Source: Bacillota bacterium (lineage in GTDB: Bacteria; Bacillota; Sulfobacillia; RBS10-35; JAJYVN01). From it: DNA of 12,557 bases. This document shows positions 6,203 to 12,557 of the stretch, piece by piece. Under the pieces are notes generated by a model. The model did no database searches. It was not told the DNA's origin and worked only from the letters and a program-made list of their open reading frames with translations. How positions within the stretch are numbered: the first letter of the stretch is position 1; every line of letters begins with the position of its first letter. The stretch covers positions 1 to 12,557 of the forward strand of contig JAKAUG010000028.1 of NCBI GenBank assembly GCA_021827805.1, written 5' to 3'. Position numbers and translations under genes: made by a program.

Positions 6203-6334
6203 CCAGGCGTCCCACCGAGACCCTCACGGCCGGGCGGCGTTCAGGCGCGCCACGCGGGGAGACGGTTGCGCTGCGCGGACCAATCGGCCAGGGGCTGATG
6301 CCAGCCGCGGCCAGAACGACGTGGTGAAACGGGT

Positions 6335-8140
6335 TTGACCGATCAGCAGGCCCTCGGCCGCAACTTCTGCATCATCGCGCACATCGACCACGGCAAGTCG
6401 ACGCTCGCGGACCGCCTGATCGAACGGACCGGCACCCTGGCTGCCCGCGAGATGCAGGAGCAGGTCCTGGATTCCATGGAACTGGAGCGCGAGCGGGGCA
6501 TCACCATCAAAGCCCAGGCCGTGCGGCTGCAGTACCAGGCTCGCGACGGGCAGGCTTACACGCTCAACCTCATCGACACCCCCGGCCACGTGGACTTCCA
6601 CTATGAGGTCTCCCGGAGCCTCACCGCCTGCGAGGGTGCGATCCTGGTCGTGGACGCCACGCAGGGGGTTGAGGCGCAGACCCTGGCCAACCTCTATCTG
6701 GCATTGGACCACGACCTGACGGTCCTGCCGGTGATCAACAAGATCGACCTGCCCTCGGCGGACGTGCCGCGGGTCTCCGAACAGCTTCAGAACCTGGGCT
6801 TCGGAGCGGAGGAGGTCCTCGCCGTCTCCGCCAAGGAGGGGTTGGGGATCGCGGAACTCCTGGAGGCGGTTGTGGCGCGGGTGCCGCCGCCCAGGGGCGA
6901 CCCGGGAAGGCCCCTGCGCGCGCTGATCTTTGACAGCGCGTTTGACCCATACAAGGGTGTCATCGCCTATGTCCGCGTCGTGGACGGCCAGCTCCGACCC
7001 GGGGACCGCATCCGGCTGATGGCCACGCGCAAGAGCTTTGAGGTCGCCGAACTCGGCGTCTTCCGGCCGGCGCGGGCCGCGGTGCCCACCCTGAACGCCG
7101 GCGATGTGGGGTACCTGGCCGCGGCGATGCGGCACGTCTCGGACTGCCGCGTGGGGGACACGGTCACCTCTGAGGACCATCCGGCCTTGGAGGCACTGCC
7201 AGGCTACCGTCCCGCCAAACCCATGGTCTTCGCCGGGGTCTACCCCGTGGATTCTGGCGAGTACGGGCGGCTGCGCGACGCCCTGGAGCGGCTGCAGCTC
7301 AACGACGCGGCGCTGACCTTCGAGGCCGAGACGTCCGCCGCCCTGGGCTTCGGCTTCCGCTGCGGCTTTCTGGGCCTGCTGCACATGGACGTGATCCAGG
7401 AGCGCCTTGAGCGAGAGTACGACCTGGAACTCATCGTCACGGCGCCCTCGGTGGCCTACCGCGTCACGCGCACGGACGGCACGGTGGAGGAGGTGGACAA
7501 CCCCGCCCACCTACCCGACCGCGCCACGGTGCGCGAGATCGCTGAGCCGATGGTCCGCGCGTCCATCTTCACGCCCACCGAGCACCTGGGGCCGCTCCTG
7601 GACCTTTGCCGCGAGCGGCGCGGGGAGCAGACGGCCATGGAGTATCTGGATCCGACGCGCGTGCGCCTGGAGTACCGGCTCCCCTTGGCCGAGATCATGT
7701 TCGACTTCTTCGACCAACTGAAGTCCCGCAGTCGCGGATACGCCACCCTGGACTACGAGCCGGAGGGCTACGTGGCCGCCGATGTGGTCAGGGTGGACAT
7801 CCTCGTGGCCGGTCAGCCCGTGGACGCCCTCTCCTGCATCATGCACCGGGCCAACGCTCCCACACGAGGCCGGCGCCTGATCGAGCGCCTGCGCACGCTG
7901 ATCCCGCGCCAGCAGTTCGAGGTGGCCCTGCAGGTGGCGATCGGCGGCAGGATCCTGGCACGGGAGAACATCCCGCCGCTCCGCAAGGACGTGCTGGCCA
8001 AGTGTTACGGCGGCGACATCACGCGCAAGCGCAAGCTCCTGGAGAAGCAGAAGGAGGGCAAGCGCCGCATGAAGGCCGTGGGGGCGGTCGAGATCCCCCA
8101 GGAGGCCTTCATGGCCGTCCTCAAGGCCGAGGAGCCCTAG
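6335..8140 (+). CDS. lepA: Elongation factor 4 (LepA), ribosomal back-translocase GTPase
   Basis: This 601-residue translational GTPase acts on the ribosome and is normal in length for LepA. The G motifs are AHIDHGKS (15-22), RGITIK (54-59), DTPGH (81-85), NKID (135-138) and SAKEG (165-169). Domain II and the EF-G-like domains III and V follow. The LepA-specific C-terminal domain ends the protein, with [20 protein letters not shown], the typical LepA basic segment, near 553-572. The start is TTG 6335: it immediately precedes the conserved N-terminus, no in-frame ATG or GTG fits, and GGTGA lies seven bases upstream. The gene stands apart from the usual lepA neighbours such as hemW or hrcA; 120 bases downstream lies an oxidoreductase gene on the same strand. 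Confidence 0.97.
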   Translation: MTDQQALGRNFCIIAHIDHGKSTLADRLIERTGTLAAREMQEQVLDSMELERERGITIKAQAVRLQYQARDGQAYTLNLIDTPGHVDFHYEVSRSLTACEGAILVVDATQGVEAQTLANLYLALDHDLTVLPVINKIDLPSADVPRVSEQLQNLGFGAEEVLAVSAKEGLGIAELLEAVVARVPPPRGDPGRPLRALIFDSAFDPYKGVIAYVRVVDGQLRPGDRIRLMATRKSFEVAELGVFRPARAAVPTLNAGDVGYLAAAMRHVSDCRVGDTVTSEDHPALEALPGYRPAKPMVFAGVYPVDSGEYGRLRDALERLQLNDAALTFEAETSAALGFGFRCGFLGLLHMDVIQERLEREYDLELIVTAPSVAYRVTRTDGTVEEVDNPAHLPDRATVREIAEPMVRASIFTPTEHLGPLLDLCRERRGEQTAMEYLDPTRVRLEYRLPLAEIMFDFFDQLKSRSRGYATLDYEPEGYVAADVVRVDILVAGQPVDALSCIMHRANAPTRGRRLIERLRTLIPRQQFEVALQVAIGGRILARENIPPLRKDVLAKCYGGDITRKRKLLEKQKEGKRRMKAVGAVEIPQEAFMAVLKAEEP

Positions 8141-8203
8141 CGTTCTGGGGGCGCGGTGCGACTGGAGCGGCGGCGGCAGGGAGCCGGCGGCCCGCACCGT
8201 ATT

Positions 8204-8217
8204 CGGACCGGGGTCCG
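8204..8217. repeat. Short inverted repeat upstream of the Gfo/Idh/MocA gene
   Basis: CGGACC and GGTCCG (8204-8209 and 8212-8217) face each other across two bases, about 45 bases before the TTG start at 8261. The spacing is too tight for a terminator hairpin; a repressor site or chance are the alternatives. Confidence 0.25.
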
Positions 8218-8260
8218 GGAGGGTCGCATCGCCGCTGGAGTCCGGAAAGGGGGAAGCGGC

Positions 8261-9253
8261 TTGGCCGAGCGTCTGCGTGTGGCCCTGATTGGCACCGGTG
8301 GGATCAGCCGGTTTGCGCACATTCCCGCCTGGCGCTCGCTGGCCGGGGTCGAGGTCGTGGCGGTTGCCGAGCCGGTGGCGGAGCGCCGCCTCCAGGCCCT
8401 CGAGGGGCTGGGCGATCCCCAGGGGCAGCGCGTGCGGGCCTTCGCCTCGTATGCGGAGATGCTGGATGCCTGTCGTCCGGACCTGGTGGACGTGACAATC
8501 CAGCCCGGCGGCGCCAAGAACCTGGCCATCGAGACCGCGCTTGGCGCGGGCTGCCACGTCACCTGCCAGAAGCCCTTCACCCTGGACCTGCCGAGCGCCG
8601 TGGCCCTCACGGACCGGGCCAGAACCCTGGGCAGGATCCTCTCGGTCAACCAGCAGGCCCGCTTTGCCCCCGCCTTCGCCGCGGCCCGGCGAGCGATCGA
8701 GGAGGGTGGGCTGGGGGATCTGCGCACGATCCGCCTCTGGAGTGACTTTCCCAATCCCGGGGACCGGCAGTGGCTGGAGTACTCGGTGCACAGCTTCGAT
8801 CTGGTGCGCTTCTGGGCGGGCCGGGAGCCTCGGCGGGTGCGTGCCTGGTGGAAGCGGCAGACGGAGCAGCCCCAGTTTGTGCTCGGGGTCTGGCTGGACT
8901 TCGGCGGGCCCCTGATGGCCGAGATCTGGGACGAGATGTCCTCCTCCACGACGCTGCGCTGGGGCTTTCGCCTCATGGGCGACCGGGGGAGCCTCAGCGG
9001 CCACGAGGCATTCGGCGAGGGGATGGTACCGGCCGAGGTCGCCATGGCCCTGGCGGGGGTGCCGGGGGAGACCCTGACCCCGGTGCACCCGCCCTATGTG
9101 CCGGCGGCCTTTGCCTGCTACTTCGCGGCGCTGGTGGCCGCCATCGAGGGCCGGGGCCCCGTCCCCACACCCGCCGCGGACAACCTGCAGACGCTGCGCC
9201 TGGCGTTTGCGGCGAGGCGTGCGGCCGACGACGGAGCGTGGGTCGACCTCTAG
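8261..9253 (+). CDS. Gfo/Idh/MocA-family NAD(P)-dependent oxidoreductase
   Basis: This 330-residue protein has an N-terminal Rossmann domain with the dinucleotide loop ALIGTGGISR (8-17), strand 2 ending in VAVAEP (33-38) and the substrate-side motif CQKPF (102-106), a QKP variant of the usual EKP. The C-terminal alpha/beta domain includes EYSVHSFDLVRFWAG (about 173-187), where the histidine matches the catalytic region of sugar dehydrogenases. Family members oxidise or reduce sugars, inositols and related polyols; the substrate is not readable here. The start is TTG 8261, seven bases after AAAGGGGG, and fits the family N-terminus. A GTG at 8156 would add 35 atypical residues. It is downstream of lepA and converges with the aldo/keto reductase, which may act in the same carbohydrate pathway, though they are on opposite strands. 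Confidence 0.9.
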   Translation: MAERLRVALIGTGGISRFAHIPAWRSLAGVEVVAVAEPVAERRLQALEGLGDPQGQRVRAFASYAEMLDACRPDLVDVTIQPGGAKNLAIETALGAGCHVTCQKPFTLDLPSAVALTDRARTLGRILSVNQQARFAPAFAAARRAIEEGGLGDLRTIRLWSDFPNPGDRQWLEYSVHSFDLVRFWAGREPRRVRAWWKRQTEQPQFVLGVWLDFGGPLMAEIWDEMSSSTTLRWGFRLMGDRGSLSGHEAFGEGMVPAEVAMALAGVPGETLTPVHPPYVPAAFACYFAALVAAIEGRGPVPTPAADNLQTLRLAFAARRAADDGAWVDL

Positions 9254-9274
9254 CCGGGGCCTGCCTGGCCCGGC
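9253..9274. terminator. Hairpin between the convergent oxidoreductase genes
   Basis: GCCGGG(G)CC and GGCCCGGC pair across a TGCCT loop with one bulged G. The hairpin fills the 24-base gap between the TAG of the Gfo/Idh/MocA gene and the TGA of the aldo/keto reductase. It is suited to stop transcription from both sides, although no T-run follows. Confidence 0.5.
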
Positions 9275-9277
9275 CGA

Positions 9278-10180
9278 TCAGCGCAGGCGCTCGGCGGCCT
9301 CCAGGATGTCCGCTGGCACCCCTTCCCGGCAGGCCTGCACGTTGGCCCGCAGGTGCTCGACGGACTTGGTTCCCACCAGCATGCTGCTCACCCCAGGATG
9401 GCGCGCGCAGAATGCCATACCCAGGGCCGTTAGGCGGGCCCAGTCCTGGCCGACCAGATCGAGGTAGGGGCGCAGGCGGGCCTGCATGGCTGGATTCTGC
9501 GCGGACGTCTCCGCGGCGCGAGGCGTGAGCCAGCCCCCGGCCAGCGGTCCCCGCAGCAGCACGCCGATGCCCGCGGCGTGCGCCTCGTGGATGGCCTGCT
9601 CCGCGGAGCGGTTCAGCAGGCTGTAGTCGAGCTGGAGCACCTGGAAGCAGCCCATGCGGATGCAGCGCGTCGCGAGATGGTTGGGGCAGGAGGCACCCAG
9701 AAACCGCACGTGCCCCGCGTCCTGGGCCTCCCGCATGGCCCGTACGGTTTCGCCCTCGTCCAGTACCCGCTCGGGGTTGGGACCGAAGTGGATCTGCATC
9801 AGGTCGATCACGCTGGTCTGCAGCAGTTCGCGGCTGCGCAGGATGCTGTCCCGGATGGCGTCATGGCTGAAGTCATAATACGTGCCGGGTTCGCTGCTGT
9901 GCTCGCCGCACTTGCTGGCCAGCACGAACTCGCTGCGGCGGCTGTGCACGGCGTCCCCGATGCGGGCCTCACTCTGGTGGTAGGCGGACGCGGTATCGAT
10001 CAGGTTCAGCCCGAGGTCGAGCACGGCGTGCAGCACGGAGGCCGCCGTTTCCGCCTCGGGGCGGCGTCGGCGCTGCCCCTCGCCCAGTCCCCAGTCGCGG
10101 CCGATTTCCAGCGCGCCAAAGCCCAGGACGGTCACCAGGGGGCCGCCATGGCATAGAGCTCGCCGTTCCAGGGTCGACAC
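9278..10180 (-). CDS. Aldo/keto reductase
   Basis: This 300-residue TIM-barrel NADPH-dependent reductase has the catalytic tetrad D62 and Y67 (LIDTASAYHQSE), K90 (LASKCGEH) and H131 (LMQIHFGP). VLGFGALEIG (18-27) is the usual first strand, and SSMLVGTKSVEHLRANVQA near the end is the cofactor-binding region. Such enzymes reduce aldehydes and ketones or act as sugar dehydrogenases. The start is GTG 10180: GGGAGGTG lies six bases before it and the family N-terminus begins within a few residues. The reading frame stays open for about 650 further codons upstream, but that stretch is antisense to the kinase and regulator genes and is not part of the protein. It is divergent from the histidine kinase with a 93-base gap. 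Confidence 0.92.
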   Translation of the reverse strand: MSTLERRALCHGGPLVTVLGFGALEIGRDWGLGEGQRRRRPEAETAASVLHAVLDLGLNLIDTASAYHQSEARIGDAVHSRRSEFVLASKCGEHSSEPGTYYDFSHDAIRDSILRSRELLQTSVIDLMQIHFGPNPERVLDEGETVRAMREAQDAGHVRFLGASCPNHLATRCIRMGCFQVLQLDYSLLNRSAEQAIHEAHAAGIGVLLRGPLAGGWLTPRAAETSAQNPAMQARLRPYLDLVGQDWARLTALGMAFCARHPGVSSMLVGTKSVEHLRANVQACREGVPADILEAAERLR

Positions 10181-10186
10181 CGCCAA

Positions 10187-10194
10187 CACCTCCC
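10187..10194 (-). promoter_or_regulatory. Ribosome binding site that fixes the GTG start of the aldo/keto reductase
   Basis: GGGAGGTG (10194-10187) lies six bases before GTG 10180. It decides the start in a frame that otherwise stays open far upstream. Confidence 0.75.
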
Positions 10195-10273
10195 GGCCAG
10201 GCGCCGGTTCGCCGGATTCTTCAGCCCTCCTGCGTTGCTGCTCCATCCTGCACGATATGGTAGTGTCCGTCGT

Positions 10274-11677
10274 ATGGAGGAACCGCGCGACGCGTCGGGG
10301 ACCAGGCGTCTGCGCCCATGGGCGGTTGGCCTGCCCCTGGGTTTGATCGTGGTACTGGAGCTGCTCCGGGACCTCGTGCTGCGGCCCCGCTGGGGGGCCC
10401 AGCGCGCGGCCGATACGGTCACCGTGCTGGCCCTGGTCGGGCTGGCGGTGTTCTCGCTGATCATCTGGAGGTTGGTCGAGAGGGCGGAGCGGGATCTGGC
10501 GGGCGCCTATGAAACCGCCCGGATCAAGGAGCGCCAATTGATGGCCCTGCACGAGGCGGCGCTCTCGGTGACCGGGGCGCTGGATCTGGAGACGGTGCTG
10601 CGCCGGGTGGTCGAGGCCAGCAGGGGCGTCATTGGCAGCCGTTACGGCGCCGTCGCCGTGCTTGCTCCCGACGGCACGATCGGGCAGTTCGTCACCTCGG
10701 GGGTGGACGCGGCCACGCGCAGGCTGCTCGGTGCCGCGCCTGTGGGCCATGGCCTCCTGGGCCTGGTGAGCGAGGAGGGCAGGCCGCTGCGGGTGGACGA
10801 CATCACCGCCCACCCACGCTCCGTGGGCTTCCCGCCGCACCATCCGCCGATGACGACCCTCCTGGCCGTGCCGCTGCGATTCCAGGGAGAGATCTTCGGG
10901 AGCCTGTATCTGGCCGACCGGGTGGACGGTCGGCCCTTCACGCCGAGCGACCAGGTGATGTTGGAGCGCTTCGGGGCGCAGGCCTCGATCGCGGTGGCGA
11001 ACGCGCGTCTCTATGGAGAGGTGCAGCGTCTCTCCCTGCTGGAGGAGCGCGAACGAATCAGCATGGACCTGCACGATGGCGTGCTGCAGAACCTGTACGC
11101 CACCGGCCTCGGGCTCGAGGCGGCCCTGGAAGAACTGGAGCGCGACCCCGAAGCGACGCGGCGGGGTGTGGACTGTGCCATCGAAAGTCTGCACGGCACC
11201 ATCGCCGACATCCGCCACTACATCTTCGACCTGCGGACGGCCGGGACGGAGTCCAAGCTGCCCGTGGTGCTGCGCCAACTTCTGGACGCCATGGCCCATC
11301 CGGGAGTGGCCGTGGCCCTGGACGTGGTCGGGGAGGTGCCAGAACTCGACCCCCAGGTGCAGTGGGAGACCTGGCACGTGGCACGGGAGGCCATGGCCAA
11401 CGCCCTGCGCCACGGCCACCCTCAGAGCGTCGCGGTCCACCTGGCGGTCACGGGGGCCGCCCTGTCGCTGGAGGTGCGCGACGACGGGAGGGGCTTTGAC
11501 GCGCAGGCGGAACAGCACGAGCAGCATCACGGCCTGCGCAACATGCGGCGCCGGGCCGAGGTTGTGGGCGGAACCCTGCGCATCGACAGCGCACCTGGGC
11601 AGGGGACCGTGGTGTCCCTGACCGTGCCCATGAAAGGTGGGGAGGCGTCCAGTGATCACAGTCTTGCTGGTGGATGA
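10274..11677 (+). CDS. Membrane GAF-domain sensor histidine kinase, DosS/DosT-like
   Basis: This 467-residue kinase has two N-terminal membrane helices (about 15-36 and 48-67), a linker helix, one GAF domain (about 95-248), a HisKA_3 dimerisation helix with phosphoacceptor H267 in RISMDLHDGVLQNL (261-274), and an HATPase domain with the N box around N376, DDGRGF (403-408) and HHGLRNMRRRAEVVGG (418-433). The GAF segment HPRSVGFPPHHPPM (180-193) matches the mycobacterial DosS/DosT GAF-A. H190 falls on the proximal heme histidine (H149 of DosS) and Y212 on the distal tyrosine (Y171). DosS E87 is replaced by alanine (A128). A gas- or redox-sensing role is therefore inferred. ATG 10274 lacks a good Shine-Dalgarno; TTG 10235 is an alternative but has none either. 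The last 26 bases overlap the response regulator gene. Confidence 0.93.
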   Translation: MEEPRDASGTRRLRPWAVGLPLGLIVVLELLRDLVLRPRWGAQRAADTVTVLALVGLAVFSLIIWRLVERAERDLAGAYETARIKERQLMALHEAALSVTGALDLETVLRRVVEASRGVIGSRYGAVAVLAPDGTIGQFVTSGVDAATRRLLGAAPVGHGLLGLVSEEGRPLRVDDITAHPRSVGFPPHHPPMTTLLAVPLRFQGEIFGSLYLADRVDGRPFTPSDQVMLERFGAQASIAVANARLYGEVQRLSLLEERERISMDLHDGVLQNLYATGLGLEAALEELERDPEATRRGVDCAIESLHGTIADIRHYIFDLRTAGTESKLPVVLRQLLDAMAHPGVAVALDVVGEVPELDPQVQWETWHVAREAMANALRHGHPQSVAVHLAVTGAALSLEVRDDGRGFDAQAEQHEQHHGLRNMRRRAEVVGGTLRIDSAPGQGTVVSLTVPMKGGEASSDHSLAGG

Positions 11678-12308
11678 CCACGACGTGGTGCGGGCCGGCC
11701 TGCGGACGTTGCTGGAACGCGCTGGCGGCGTCGAGGTCGTGGGTGAGGCGGCCACCGCCGCGGCGGCGCGCGTCGAGGCCCTGCGCACCAAACCCGACGT
11801 CGTGGTGCTCGATGTGCGCCTTCCGGACGGCAGCGGGGTGGAGGTCTGCCGAGACATCCGCGCCGAGCGGCCCGAGACCAAGGTGCTGATGCTGACCTCC
11901 TTTGCCGACGATGAGGCCCTGTTCGCCTCGATCATGGCGGGGGCGGCAGGGTATCTGCTGAAGGAGAGTCGGGCCCAGGCCCTGCTCTCGGCGGTGATGA
12001 CGGCCGCCGCGGGCGGGTCTCTGCTGGATCCAGCGCTCACCCAGAGGGTATTCGAACGTCTCCGCAGCGGGACGTCCGGCGCCGCGGATCCCCTGGCCCA
12101 ACTCTCGGCCCAGGAGCGGCGCATCCTCGAGCTGATCGCCGAGGGCAAGACGAACCGGGAGATCGCCGCCCAGGTCTACCTCAGCGACAAGACGGTCAAG
12201 CACTATGTCAGCAACATCCTGGGCAAGCTGCAGATCTCGCGGCGCAGCGAGGCGGCGGCGGTGTGGGCGCGCAGCCATCCGTCGGAGGCCGCGGACAAGG
12301 CCCCCTGA
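11652..12308 (+). CDS. NarL/FixJ-family response regulator, DosR (DevR)-like
   Basis: This 218-residue regulator has a receiver domain with the acidic pair D8/D9, phosphoacceptor D54 in VLDVRLPDGSG, switch T82/S83 (MLTSF) and K104 (YLLKES). A linker carries GGSLLDPALTQ (121-131). The LuxR-type helix-turn-helix (about 150-205) contains LSAQERRILELIAEGKTNRE and LSDKTVKHYVSNILGKLQ. The spacing and sequence, including D54, the GxSLLDP segment and KTVKxYVSxxLxKL, resemble mycobacterial DosR. It most likely takes phosphate from the kinase encoded just before it and binds DNA as a dimer. GTG 11652 follows GGGAGG by about seven bases and lies within the end of the kinase gene, so translation is coupled. 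No target operator could be identified in the window. Confidence 0.94.
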   Translation: MITVLLVDDHDVVRAGLRTLLERAGGVEVVGEAATAAAARVEALRTKPDVVVLDVRLPDGSGVEVCRDIRAERPETKVLMLTSFADDEALFASIMAGAAGYLLKESRAQALLSAVMTAAAGGSLLDPALTQRVFERLRSGTSGAADPLAQLSAQERRILELIAEGKTNREIAAQVYLSDKTVKHYVSNILGKLQISRRSEAAAVWARSHPSEAADKAP

Positions 12309-12356
12309 GGCGGGGAACTGTCGCCGCGACCTCCGCGGGACGGAACGGGTCCGCGG
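12301..12356 (+). terminator. Structured 3' end of the kinase-regulator operon
   Basis: Several small GC-rich hairpins follow one another: CCCC/GGGG around the TGA stop (12301-12315), GTCG-CCG-CGAC (12320-12330) and CCGCGG/CCGCGG (12333-12338 and 12351-12356). None has a T-run, so they are weak evidence for a terminator region. Confidence 0.3.
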
Positions 12357-12557
12357 CGTCCGCCACCCTCCCTCCCCTCGCGACAAGCGCGATGCCGTGC
12401 TGAGCCCACGGTTCGCGACATCCATGGCACTCCGCAAGGCCGCCAGTTTCCAGTCTGATCCTTTCCTGGCTCGCGGCCGTATGCTCTCCTCGTGGAGTGG
12501 TGTGGGGATGCGGGTGCGTGGCGGCAGAGAGCGCCTTGCCGGACGGTGGCCGCAGCC
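12357..12557. other. Right-edge intergenic region, no clear gene
   Basis: The stretch contains a small perfect hairpin TCGCG-ACAAG-CGCGA and an ATG at 12508 behind GTGTGGGG that could open a rightward gene (MRVRGGRERLAGRW...). Only about 16 codons are visible and their base pattern does not decide the case. No convincing promoter was seen. Confidence 0.3.

Noticed and set aside
7511..9088. 525-codon open frame on the minus strand
   Set aside because: It is antisense to lepA and the Gfo/Idh/MocA gene, low-complexity in composition and without a recognisable domain.
10202..10215. CGCCGG-TT-CGCCGG direct repeat that can also fold as a 4-bp hairpin with a TTCG loop
   Set aside because: It is short, in GC-rich DNA between divergent genes, with the less stable G-C loop closure; chance is likely.
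10235..10261. Possible promoter TTGCTG ... TATGGT for the histidine kinase
   Set aside because: The spacer is only 15 bases and both boxes are poor matches; it could still be real but is not supported enough to call.
12332..12357. Possible DosR-type operator (GGGAC...GGTCC)
   Set aside because: The half-sites are not the GGGAC/GTCCC pair of the DosR box and are separated by the wrong number of bases; it is better explained as part of a GC-rich hairpin after the regulator gene.
12508..12557. Start of a rightward gene at ATG 12508
   Set aside because: Only about 16 codons are visible, with no promoter and no decisive codon bias, so no CDS is claimed.

Overview
The window is very GC-rich (about 70% by eye). 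Starts are a mix of ATG, GTG and TTG with strong Shine-Dalgarno sites, and the genes are packed closely on both strands. The gene content points to a high-GC bacterium of the Gram-positive or terrabacterial side of the tree. A DUF2512/YndM-type membrane protein, a YvlD-like holin-family protein and a Bacillus-type two-subunit 2-oxoacid:ferredoxin oxidoreductase look Firmicutes-like. The two-component pair looks actinobacterial/Chloroflexi (DosS/DosR-like). A deep-branching high-GC Bacillota-like lineage would fit, but the sequence alone does not settle the phylum. No rRNA, tRNA, CRISPR, transposon or phage module was found.

Left part (1-2515): a class I SAM-dependent methyltransferase, cut by the window edge, is translationally coupled behind a membrane molybdoenzyme. 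The molybdoenzyme fuses a four-helix cytochrome-b-like part and a fifth, Tat-like helix to a sulfite-oxidase-fold domain. Upstream on the same strand is a previously easy-to-miss 59-residue two-helix membrane protein. A good promoter for the molybdoenzyme overlaps the stop codon of that small gene. Divergent from it is the DUF2512 protein, which ends in a strong hairpin facing korB.

Centre (2538-5169): korA-korB, with a 26-nt overlap, encodes a 2-oxoglutarate (or other 2-oxoacid):ferredoxin oxidoreductase. It runs leftward from a near-consensus sigma-70 promoter with a very short leader. Divergent from it, two small membrane or exported proteins (YvlD-like and an orphan) form a likely operon.

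Right part (6335-12308): lepA (EF4), then a Gfo/Idh/MocA oxidoreductase, face an aldo/keto reductase on the minus strand. The reductase is divergent from a membrane GAF histidine kinase and its NarL/DosR-type regulator. The kinase GAF domain keeps the residues that bind and line heme in mycobacterial DosS/DosT, so the pair is a candidate gas or redox sensor. It sits among redox enzymes (KorAB, molybdoenzyme, two NAD(P)H oxidoreductases), which makes a respiratory or oxygen-related regulon plausible but unproven.

After the small gene at 1877-2056 is placed, no gene-free stretch exceeds 300 bases. The longest are 12309-12557 (structured 3' end, then nothing clear), 5170-5400 (promoter and palindromes) and 6133-6334 (hairpin, then a possible lepA promoter).
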